This document shows positions 24,906 to 37,100 of a stretch of 64,000 nucleotides of DNA, piece by piece (position 1 is the first letter of the stretch; each line of letters starts with the position of its first letter). This stretch comes from Eumeta japonica (lineage: Eukaryota > Arthropoda > Insecta > Lepidoptera > Psychidae): contig BGZK01000702.1 in the NCBI GenBank assembly GCA_005406025.1, forward strand, positions 186,001-250,000, in the 5' to 3' direction. Below the pieces are notes generated by a model. It was not told the DNA's origin and did no database searches. It saw only the letters and a list, made by a program, of their open reading frames with translations. The translations under genes and the position numbers were made by a program.

Positions 24906-25100
24906 TCATGTTCTGCAGTTTTGTCTGAGCTGACGTATCGCTGCGTAGATTTTGATGGCGGGGCCTAGGCGTAACTTGAGGCAATCGACAAGCTCGTCAC
25001 AGGACGCGGTGAGGAGGTCGACGCCCGTGAGCTGTGCTGCGGCCGCCGCGCGTCCCGCCGTCGCACCCGCCACCGCAGTGATCAACATGCACACTTCACT
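24906..25100 (-). CDS. l(3)mbt: l(3)mbt last coding exon (SAM domain)
   Basis: Acceptor ttcag before 25100; TGA at 24906-24908. It encodes SEVCMLITAVAG to AAIRQLRQNCRT. GVDLLTASCDELVDCL and KLRLGPAIKIY are the classic second half of an MBT-family SAM domain, a polymerising protein interaction module. Confidence 0.92.
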   Translation of the reverse strand, partial: SEVCMLITAVAGATAGRAAAAAQLTGVDLLTASCDELVDCLKLRLGPAIKIYAAIRQLRQNCRT

Positions 25101-28100
25101 CTGAAAATATATTTTACTGTTTTTTGTTTTGTATATATTGCAATTAAGATATCTTTGTATGAAAAAAATGCAGAAATTCAGAAAAATATCGTGTGTTTAA
25201 TATATAAAATTTTAAGCACCACCCATTGACAGGTATTTATGTTTCTCTGAGAACAATCTTAGAGATAAATCAACATTTTAGTGACATTGCACTTATCAGA
25301 AAAACTTTTGTTAACAATAAACATTCACTTATTTGAAAGCAAGATAACTGTGACAACATGATGATACAGCACATCCTTCATTACGTATTATATTATTATG
25401 TTAAACTACCCTAAAGGCAGGTTGGACCAAAAGAAAAATAAATATTACACTTAACATGTGACAAATTTTCCATATCTTTCTTATACTTTAATTCTGGAAT
25501 AAGCATTTTACAGAAAGTTGTACCAGAATATACAAATGATAATTTTAAAAGTAAACAAAATTTGATACGTATTTTTATAGACTATCTGTCAAATTTGTAT
25601 CACAGTATTACTAAATATATATCTTTTGTTTTTTATGGGTGTTTTCTTTCCGTATTATGTCAATCTTAGAACTCCAATAGGGATATTGTATTGTAATATT
25701 AATCACGAATAAATTCAAATTCACCTGGGACCATTTCGTGGGTTGTGCAGGAAGTCTTAACGCATCTATATGATGCTGTAACCGCGGTGCGGGCCCCATC
25801 GCGCAGTCAGCGGCGCGCGGCGAATATTCTCTCAATACACCAGATTCGATTTGTCCTAGATCCGATTTATGATTCCGGTCGGGTAGTGATTCTAATCTAT
25901 CAGGACGTTCCGTACGATCGCTTCGCCACCGCTTGCTGCTGCTACTGGTTACCGAATCCTCGTCTGAACCCTGCTAAACATAATCATCATAACCATATTT
26001 AATTAGATGTCTTACAGTAAAATATTCGTATTTGATTGCCTTTTATACTGAAAGAAATAAGATTCACAAAATTAGTACTTAATATAGGGAGGAATTAAAA
26101 ATATCCCAATAAAAATATAAATCACGCAAACAACGTGGGTAGTGTGTGAACGAATTTGCAACAACGCCGCTCTCATCATGTAATGGACTATGACCGCTTT
26201 TCGTTGTATATAAAAAAGGTGATAAGAGCTGTGAATCTAGAATAAAAAGCAAGAAAGATAAGCCAAGAGAAAAAGTGAAAAAAAATTTTTTCTTTAAGTG
26301 AATAAGGCATAGGGGAGCTCTTTTCATGTGTCCACATGAACCTTGACGAGTTACGACGAGTTGGCACAGTACCTACATCGGTCCAAACAGAAGAACTTGC
26401 GTACTGAGCATGCGTCCTAGACAAGATCCAATGATATACTGCACGTTCTGTCAAAAGGTTCAATCTATCTCAAGGAACAAGCAAAACTGAGATGGGCATC
26501 CGTGTCTGTATTGTGAGGCAGAGCTTAATAAACAATGCAAAAGATTGGCCAATTTTCTTATCTTTTTCGAAAATGTAATATAATGAATAGATCTAGCATT
26601 TATAATAAAGAATGGTACGTTTATAATCCAACGAGTAACTAGAGTTTATTCCATTGGCCTAAATTTGAAAATATATTTGTTCTTTTATACTAAATATTTT
26701 TCCAGTAGCATTTCTTTTGTCAAAATTATTTTCTCAATAAAACATGTAGTATGACTAGTTTAAAATTTTATAGAGTGCTTTTATTGTCTCCAATCAAGAG
26801 GCCTAAAGATTGAGTGTTACCCGTCACAAATACCATATACCTGATAGATTTAAAATCAAGACTCGTAAAGATATAACTGGCAATGTATAAGTACATTAAA
26901 TGATTAGTAATAATGGTTAAATAACATAATAGTTTAACTTATCTGTACTAAAAATAAAACATATATAAATTAGCAATAGAAGCAAAGTATTTGTGTCAAG
27001 TATAAGTGAATAGTTATGCGGAGGGGTCAACATCACAAATTGTAGGCTATATGTAGAATCTAATCAGCTATATGTAAAAAAAAGTGGCCAAGAGCATGAC
27101 GGACCATGCTCATTATAGGGTAGCATAGCCATTATCATAAAGAAATGCAATAGAGATGAAAAAGATTGCATTGTTACACTTTTTTTTATGTTTCCCGCGC
27201 ACATAATAAGTATAAGCATTTTAGTCATCCACAACTAGAGAAACAAGTAGGTATGTTGACTATTACTATTGAAATAATGTAAACTATAAAGCACCAGCAA
27301 GTGAGCATATCTTCATGGCACTTACATCGATTTGCTGAGAAGCGCAGTTTTTCAGCAATAACTCAAAAATTGTATATAAGAACATGTTCAAAATAATTTT
27401 CGTTAAAAGTATTTATTTAGCGTTACCTTGATAATCTTTTTTGGACATATGGTTTAAAAAATAAAGAGGGGGCACAATTTATGTTATTTCCAGAAATATT
27501 CACTTAATCAAAAAAATTGCTTAGAATCTTAAAAAGCTTTTAAAAGGACTGCTAAAATATGTGGCATATGTTGATGGTTGCTGAAAAAATATTTTTTCAG
27601 TATAGAGCGCCCCACCTAGAAATATTTATTTTTGTCATTCAACTACCAAACTAAGTAGCTGCTTATACAAGACACCTATACTATAAATGTCATCAATATA
27701 CATCTTGCAGTTTTTAGTAAAATGCCTGTGACATATGGACAAACAGATATGATGAAACTATAAGGGTTCCATTTTTCATATTATATGACTCAGAACCCTA
27801 AAAATTGATAGTAGGAACAAACAAAAAAAGAAAAATAAAATATAATAAATAAAGAAACCTATTAAATCACATTTTCAAGATTGAGCAAAAATATAAAAAA
27901 AGAAAATAAAATAATAGTTATTTTTTAAACTGCCTACAATTTTTATTCTTCTATGGCTATCATCAAAATCTAGCAAAGATTAATTATGAAATAGAAAAAA
28001 ATTATAAATATTAATTAATTACAAATATTTTTTAAGTAAATTTTATACATATATGCCCATGGTTTCGCTCACACACTCGTACACGCACACCTATATAACA

Positions 28101-31100
28101 CTCACACGAACGCACGCACGCACGCACACCCACCCACACGCACGTGTACACACACAACCTAGAACCTACAGATTCATATAGTAGTATAAGACTAATGTTA
28201 AGTGCAGTAGAACACACAAAACTTTGCCGCTGTGTAGTTAGTCACAAAAGCGCTGCAATGGTGTCAAATAGGAACGCGGGGGACAAAAAAGGGTCAGGAA
28301 GCACTTAATCTGCGCACTGCTTCATTTGCAGGCAATTAAAAGAGATAGAGTTTTGTGCGTTGTACTGTACTTCATTCTCTTTTCAAATATTAAATTTATG
28401 TGCCCACACCTCTTATCGTACTTGTAGCTACATAACATACTACATACGTACTACGCAATATGTTCAATTCACATTTTTAATGACAATATTAGTTAAGGAG
28501 GATGAACTTGTAAAAATATAAGACACTTACTGCGTTTGGGGCATTAGGAATTAAGCTGATCGATTGCATTATTATATTATACATTAAATAAATAGTTCAT
28601 TGCTAAAATATAGTCATTACTTACCGGATCTATTTTCGAAGCCTCTTCAACACGTTTATGCTTAGGAGGTCTACCCCGCGTCGACCTATAAAATATACAA
28701 TTCAATGTAAGTAACAAAATAATATCCTAATATACTATTTTAATGTCTCCATTTAAATATTAAGTAATTTTTATTTCAAGATTTGCTAGAAAATTTATTT
28801 TTAGTTGATTTATGGGTAATTATATAATTTAAATGGTTAGAAGTTCTTATAATTGTTGTTTCATAAGCAAACAGTTACTTGGTAAAGAACTATGTCATTG
28901 AGCGAAAAATATTACATACGATAATATCACTTAATAATAATAAATAAGAGACAATTGTATGTTATTTATTATTATTAAGTGGAAATATACTATTACTGAC
29001 TATATTGGTTCGAAAAATAATTAGGAAGTTAGAGTCAAAAATAGATGATAATTGTTAACAATAAACAATGTAAACAACATAGATGATAATTGTTAACAAT
29101 AAACAATGTAAACAAGTAACTCACTTCTCTCTTACAGTGTCACTAGTTGGTGTGCTGGAGTCTGGTTTACTCACACGCCCGTGAACCCTGTGAAATACAA
29201 TAGAACATAAAAAATGATAAAAATACTCCAACATACATATATTAATACCTATATAGCTATTACAATCACCTAATTAAAATATATATTTCATGATCAATTG
29301 TATACAATATATTCTAAAATAAACCTTGCTATATAATAAATTCATGTAATTAGATTTAAGAGCCATGGGGAAAAACAGTGTATTACTTATTTCCTTAAGT
29401 AAGATAATGATGTAATTTAATTGAAGTATCATTATATGGTGCTCGGAGCAAAGGTTTCTGACGAATATGAGTTCGAATCATGACCATAGGCAAATTCACC
29501 AAAGAATTTTTAAGTCAAATCAAAAATCACTTATTTCAATGCTTCGGAAAACAGGTTAAGCCGTCGATTCCGGATTATGTCATTGAATCTACATGAAATA
29601 CTAAGATTTAAGTCTCTCAACCTGAAATAAATACTTATGAGAGAGCAAGACTAAGCAATGGAATGATTAAAACCACACAAATATAAACAAGATACAAGAC
29701 AATTATAACATAATAAAAAAATCAACCAACCAATGGGAGTTGCCCATCATGCATTCCGGAATATTAATAAACAAAAAAGTACACTGTAGAATAAAGAGTG
29801 GAAATGTAGAGTAGAATAATTATTAATGTTCAAACACAGGATAAACTATCTCTTGTTATAACATAAGTGAGTATCAAATACCAATTAAATGGATCAATAC
29901 TTATTATAAATGTTACATTTTAAGTGTCATGATAGAGTATTAAAAAAAATTCTCAAAATTTAAACAGAGACGTACTCTGTTCTTAATATATGTATCGTTT
30001 GTCACGTTTCAAGGTAGCGCACAGGAGCAGATCCAGCCTTTGAGTCAGGGAGAGGTCACACATTCGAGGTTCAGTCAAGACTGGCTCTAATTTCATTAAA
30101 CAGTAAAACAAAGGCTCAAACCGAGGGGCATCATGACCCCCATGACCCTCCCCTTGGATCCACCATTGGTAGCACAACTTACAGTCAACATATAATCAGC
30201 TGTTTGTGAGGTAAAGGTCTGCTATCGACAGACATATATTGAACATTGGTTCATAGTTCGATATTGGTACCTTTAGATTGGGATCTTAAAATAATAAAAA
30301 CAACAATTCATCACTTGATTTAAACGAATTGTGTTTACTTGTATATAACTATTGTAATAAAATATATTGTTGCTAGAAAGCTAAAAGTAAAATTACAAAA
30401 TAATTCCCCTGTATAAAAATATCCAGGAATAGAATTCTGTAAGCTTAAGCAACCCCTTTCGCATCTTCACTTTCCCCTCTGTCGGCGCTTCTCATGCAAT
30501 TTCCGAGAATCAATAAATATTCTTTGTTTATGTCAGATATGACATGTTTACGAGTTTGTTATTCTAGATAATTTATTGATTCATTTATATTTCAAGAATA
30601 TTCTGGATGGTCAGTCGACGAGTATAAATAGAGAAGAGCGAGCGTGGACGAGTTGAATTTTCTTTCTGTGATCAATGCGTTCTTAGCAACCAACAACAAG
30701 CGTTCAACTGATTCTGCAGAGATTTTTTGTGACTCTGGATTTCTACATATACACCTTCTGCATTTAAATGTGTTTCCTTTCATCTAATCCAATCATTACT
30801 TTACAGTCTTTGGGAGATAACAATATGATAACCTTTTAGTGCGGGGCAAGGCATGTGCTGCCGGAGCGGCACAGGGCTGCAGACGGTCGCGCGGTGTCGG
30901 AGGGGGTGCACGGTATGGACAGGTGGTGGCGGCTGCATGCGCCTTGTGTGCGCCGCCCACTGCAGAGCCCAGCCCACGGCAGCCGCCCACACCGCATGGT
31001 CCCGCTGTCGCTGCTTCTTCAGGCGCTGTACACCACCGTTTCATTTATACTATACCTTTCACAAGCAGTGTGAATTCATAGGCAATTACAAAAGATTTAT

Positions 31101-34100
31101 GTAGAAAACAATGCTGAAAAATCTAAAATATATATCTTTAAATTTGCCAAATGTCATCCCTGGTATTCGAGGCAAAAAGTATTAATGATATTTGAATATA
31201 ATATTATACGTCTACCTATTTAAAGACTTTGTCAAGTCATCTATTGAGGTATTAGTTAATTATGGTCATTAAATAATCACTTGTTTGTGTATACTGTTCC
31301 TCATTAATTTAAACTTTCATTATCTATTAGTTGTAATGCCATGAAAGGTAACAGATATTCCTCAAATTCATGGAATATAATATAACATTAATTATAAGTT
31401 ATGATCCTTAAGAGTAATTTGTAATACACCCAATAAAAAACATAAAATAAAATTTTAACATAATGATTTACAAATATGCATTGTAAGTCAAAAAAAATCT
31501 GATATCAATCAATAATATTTCTACATTGTTCTCTAAGTATGTCAATAACCTAGCCAATTTCATAATCCTAATTATTCATGAAATGTATAAAACAATAATC
31601 TGCTGGCCTCTTAAACTCTTTTAACTAGTTTTTTATTTTCCCCACATGAAAATAAATTTTTCGAAAATTAGGAAGTTATGGCGATTTTGGAAAATCGTCT
31701 TTTCATCAGATCTTGATGTTTTAGGGTTCTAGGAATCTATTTTGACCATTTTCCAAGTGGTGTGTGTGAATATGTGTGTGTGCATATATGAACTTCTCAT
31801 AAATTTTGAACGGATTAACCGATCGGAAGATGGTTTGCGGCATTCAATAGGGGTTTACTCAAGTTATACTTTCTGAGAACTTGATTTTGCGAGGTAAATG
31901 TTGAGAACTCACAAATTTTTCAGAAAAATGTTTTGGTGAAAAAACTTTTAAACTACTCTACCAATCAATATCAAAATTTATTCAATTCTTTCCTTTAAAC
32001 AGATTATAAAATTGCAATAAATTGATAAACTGTACAAAAATTGGTTTCTTTGTTCAAGAGATATTGTTGAAGAAAAATTTTCAGTGTTTTTTATAAAACA
32101 CTAAAATATAATAAATTTTAATAACTAACCAGCTATTCTGCTTAGAAAGCAATGTCGATCATTGCAAATTACATCAAAATCGGTTGGTTTGTTTGAAAGA
32201 TATTGCTAATGAAAAAAATCTTAAAAAGTATTTTTTTTTAAATAACTATAAGTTCTTATTGGATTGATGTTTGGTATTCATGTCATCTTCCTTAGCTTAA
32301 AAAACTGCATCAAATACCGCAAAGCATATCAAAATCAAACAATGTATTCAATAAATATTTTAGTTTGAATATTAAAAAATTTATTTAAACTGTTTAAATG
32401 TTAGTATTTAAAGAGCTAAAAACTTACTAAGATTAACATTTTTACGCTTGCAGAGTTTGAGGAGCAGAGAAATTGGATATTTTTAGCTGAAACTCAATAA
32501 TTCACTGCTAGGAAAGTTTCATGAATGGCTATAAGGTCAACCGTTTTTCGAATTTCTGAAGTCAAAAAGCTTAAAAGATAGGTTTGAGCTTTGAGATAAC
32601 TATATTTTTGAACTTGAGGAACTCAGAAACAAATTGGTCACCATTTCACAGATTTTTTTAAAGCATAAGTCATTAAATTACAAATTTAAGTAATAAATAT
32701 TATATGAATTTCAATTTGTTAGCAAATAGCTGAATGAAGAAACATCAAGAAAATCTTTTATCATATAAATTTGTTTATATGAATGGAGTATAAGAAAAAG
32801 CTAGAAGAGACAGTTCTTAACTATTCTGTAACCTGAGAAAATATATATTTTTTTGAAATAGTATATTTTAGAATTTAAAAACTTATATTATCTGTATAAG
32901 AAATGTCAATGGATAATATAAATATAATGATTTCACAGTCATGAGTCCTGTTACTCACACATTACATTAACTAGTATTAACACTTACTGAGTGGTGGTTC
33001 AAGAGGATGATAAGTTTTCAAACACCAGCCAACAGGATGCATGTCGGGCGAGTCGTCGTCAGCCCAGAACGAGAAGTCATCTGACCATCCATCGAACGCG
33101 ATGCGCACTTGATGTCCTTTTACTTCGCTGATTGTCGCCACTCGGATTAGGAACGGCACCTTATTCATCACAAATGTTAAGGATTGTTTCCATTTTTCTT
33201 AGCTAGGTTTTATCTTAGGAATCCGTCTATTCTATTTTTATCCAAATGTTTATGTAAACTTTTAATGAAAATAATACAGCAAGAATCACCAAATTTTTGC
33301 AAATACACTAAGGTTACAAAGTTCATTGGTTCTTAAAAATAATTTCTTTATTTAAAATATAACTGTTCTATTTCCAATGAAACTGCAATAATTCTATAGT
33401 TTTGTTAGATTAAATCAAATAAACCAGAATTTAGCTATGTAGGTCAGACTAAAAATTTCCAAAATCAATAAGAAATAATTACATGAATAGCATAAAATAA
33501 ATTTATATTTCTTAAAGTGTTTAAGCATCAATATGTTTTTCATATGAATACTTCAACTTTTATAACATTTATACCACGTCACTACTGTGACTTCAACCTT
33601 CAACAATTGTTCATACTCTTTGAAGACTGAAGACCTCTTCTGACGATGAGTATTGTTAACCGTGTAGTTGATTCTTAATTTTTCCTCCTATTATCCATCC
33701 TAAGATGCCAATGTTCAGAACTGCATGGATAATAGCTCATGAGAATTCTACGTTTGTATCTTTCTAAAAGCCTTTCTTTGTCTAGCTGGATGAGACCTAT
33801 CATTATCAGGCTGTAATAATAGGTCCGTAAGAATAGAATGTAATAGTACAGCGTAGAATGTAATAATTTCTAGAATACAAACAATTATGTACTAATCAGC
33901 ATCTTCACAAAACAACACTACTGTTTTTTTGTCGAACTGAGCAAATGATTACTCGTGTATCCAGTTCTCTTAAAAAAAGAAATAAAAATCGGGTTCAAAG
34001 CACTTCTCTCGCATGGCACCAGTTATTAGGTTCAGATTATAAGCTGATCCCAATTACTAATATAAGTAAATAATAAAAGTTGTCCATTTGACCTATTACT

Positions 34101-37100
34101 AATTTTTTGGGGTTGTAGGTATAAATACATTTTCAGTTTGTTTTATATTTCATACCACAACAGCTTTTTAAAATCAAATAAACATAGTTTTGTACTAAGT
34201 GACATATTTTGTAGAACTTGAGGCAAATGTTGTGGGAATCGCCATGTGCTTCTTTTCTTAATATTTTTTTCTTTATTTTTTCATAGCCAAATGTTTATGT
34301 ATGATTGACTATACATGATGTCGAATTCCTTGGCAGGTCACATGCTTATATTTTTCAATGATTTTTATAGATTCAATTACAATATGTATCTATGGTTTTT
34401 TACTAAAAACAGCGGATGAACAAAATCCATTACTAAGATTGATGTAGCCGCATTTAAAATTTAAATATTAAGAAAAAATGTTGTCTTGCTTGCTATTTCA
34501 TTGTCAAAAGTAGTTTGAATCCAATCAATTTAAATCATAGATAAAGCAGCACCAATATTCATGAATCAAAATATTTTAAATCGTAGATAAAGCAGCACCA
34601 ATAATATTCACAAATCAAAATAATTTAAATCGTAGATAAAGCAGCATCAATAATCACGAATCAAAATAATTTAAATCGTAGATAAAGCAGCACCAATATT
34701 CATGAATCTTGTGACATTTTGAAAAAACATTTTTAATGTTAAATATATATTGTTATTATTACAATAGTATTTGATAGTAACTATGGTAACTACCATATAC
34801 TATACATTACTGAACTGAAAGCTAATGTAACATACTACTCGATATATAATGCCTATCATATTGAGTGATGTTAATTTGTTAAAAATCATATATAAACATC
34901 ACAATTTTAATTTTTATGCATCTTGCATTTGTGGATGCACTTCTATAATTGTATCTTGCATCTGTATAAATAAAGCTATTTCCTAAACACTTTTCTGCTT
35001 TGTAATTAAAAATTTTATACATCCCTTTCAATCTGTATCATAAAACTATATGCTTTTAATTTTTCTCCTTCAAGATGTCTATTATACACATGTAATTACT
35101 ATAATAATAAACCAAAACTGAAACCTAGTCTATCTTAAGTAGAGTAATCTGTGAATAATACAAATGGATGTTTATAAATATTTAATCACTAGTTTCCAAC
35201 ACCATTTGATTAATAAATAATAAAATGGTACATCTAAGGGGCTTTATCACGGAGAAGGTTTTTATACAATCAATTTTAGCATTTGTCCCTGACTTCTACC
35301 ACATTTTATACTATTGAACCAAACTACTAGTACACAGATTCTAAAAATTTTTTACTACTGGAAAGTTACTCTATAACCAAGAAATACAGTCTATATTTTG
35401 TTTTAATATTAGCATTTGCTCTGGCTTCGTTCAAAGCAAAATCGAGAGCTGGGACTGGGACCAGAATTGAAAATGAGACTGTGGTCGAAACCAAGGTTTA
35501 GGACAGGGAGCAGAATCGAGAACCAAGACCGGAACAGAAATTGGGAATAGGACTGCAGTTGAAATCAAGATGTGGGACCAGGATTAGAATCGAGAGCATT
35601 ACCAGAATCTAAATTAGGTACAGTATTGGCGTCAGAATTGAAAGCGGAAACATACTTCGGAATTGACAGTAAAATTATTCAATATAAGAGATAAAGGAAT
35701 ACATTCTATGTCTATACAGGTGAAGTTGCAGCTGGAAAATTAATAAATGAATATAAAAAAAGCCCACCGCATTAAGTTAAATAGCTATAGCATCATTTCA
35801 TCCGACATAGAATGTTGTGGTCTATTTAAGTTATAATATGGATTATACAAAATAACTTACTCTGGGATCGACAACTTCAAGTTTCATGCCAACACGAAAC
35901 TCATTTGGGGAACGAGTTTTGAAAGCCCGAGCTGGTACCGCTGATGCACCCGTGTCCACCAAATATTTGTCCCATGTGAAAGCATCTGGATCCTTATAAA
36001 CTATTGAAAAAAGACATATGGACATTTATACAACCAGAAATGTATAATTTATTGACTCTATTTAAAATGATTATTTAATTTGAAATTACAACTCAATTAG
36101 GAGCTCAAGTGTGGAATTTATGTTTTATTATAAAAATTGATTATTTTTTTAAACGACATGCGAAATTGAAAACTCTTCATTTTATATATTTATACAAAAC
36201 TTGCAATTTTACTTCCTTACTATATTTATTTTTAAGTGTAAACATCCACATAAAGCAATTTCACATATTGCCCAAGTGTATGGCCATCTTCTAAGAAAGT
36301 CATTTATAAAATGCTTTTACCATAAAACCATGTAGAACAAAACCTTTCAAAGCATTCTCTGCTACTTTCAAAAAATTATTTTTTCTTTAAAAAAAAGTTA
36401 CCAGAATCGTGAAAAGAGGAGATACTCAATTGAAGTGAAATGTGTTTAAGTACAGTAGGATCTTTGTTATGAAACAATTACGAAGATTTTCTCATTGAAT
36501 GAGGCTGGTTTTCCTTTAATCACCTCGCCATCATTTATTTCATGTTTGAAAGTATCTCATGACTAGTTTTAGACAAGTATAAATGTCGTTTTAAGAGCCT
36601 ATGTACCAAATAAAAAATCTCTTTTCAGTATCAACTGTTCTAGATGCACTATCCAGATCAAGGGAAGTTGTACTTTATTATATAAGCATAGAAATATCAT
36701 TACCAATCATTGTTAAGTTTGAGTACACTCTATCAATTGCTTCACTGATTGGTATTGATGGGTAACGTGCCTCATCACTATGTTGCCTGAAGGATGTATC
36801 ACTGTGAAATTAAGTATTTTAGAGATAAAATACTTATTCACTGGTAGTATTTTATTTACTCTATGACATCACCTTCCTGTTAGAAAGCTTGTTACTTGTT
36901 GTACCTAGTAAATATTACTACTATGTGAGCAGTATTTTAATTTTAAGTAATATATTTGAGTAATATGTTAAAATGGTAATTTCATACTAAGCCCTTCTTA
37001 ACATTATGTTAAGCAATGTCTATTTGATGTAAAATGATAAAGTAAATTGTATTTCAAATTGCTGGTAATACTATACTCGAAAAATTTGTCTATGCATTAA

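Larger units (their letters stand above)
25974..28624 (-). other. l(3)mbt intron with repeats
   Basis: 2.65 kb intron. It contains a lepidopteran-type repeat at about 27690-27800, an AC-rich microsatellite at 28068-28160 and MITE copy 3 at 28205-28367. Confidence 0.8.
28686..29124 (-). other. l(3)mbt intron with hairpin and duplication
   Basis: 439 bp intron. It carries a perfect 20-bp inverted repeat (28928-28947 with 28962-28981) and a tandem 38-bp duplication (29041-29116) touching the upstream splice donor region. Confidence 0.85.
33160..35860 (-). other. l(3)mbt intron with tandem repeats
   Basis: 2.7 kb intron; contains a four-copy tandem repeat at 34529-34708 and a purine-rich degenerate minisatellite at 35440-35650. 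Confidence 0.8.

Noticed and set aside
28032..28217. Minus-strand ORF rich in Val, Arg and Cys
   Set aside because: Translation of the AC-rich microsatellite.
30839..31104. Several GC-rich ORFs on the plus strand opposite 30833-31025
   Set aside because: They are antisense shadows of the l(3)mbt C2HC exon, which fits the phases of both neighbours.
33600..33870. Minus-strand coding-like text (ERLLERYKRRILMSYY)
   Set aside because: Short, no family recognised, stops in all frames nearby; insufficient to call a feature.
34529..34708. CRISPR-like array of four units
   Set aside because: Units are adjacent tandem copies without unique spacers, in an insect intron; ordinary minisatellite.
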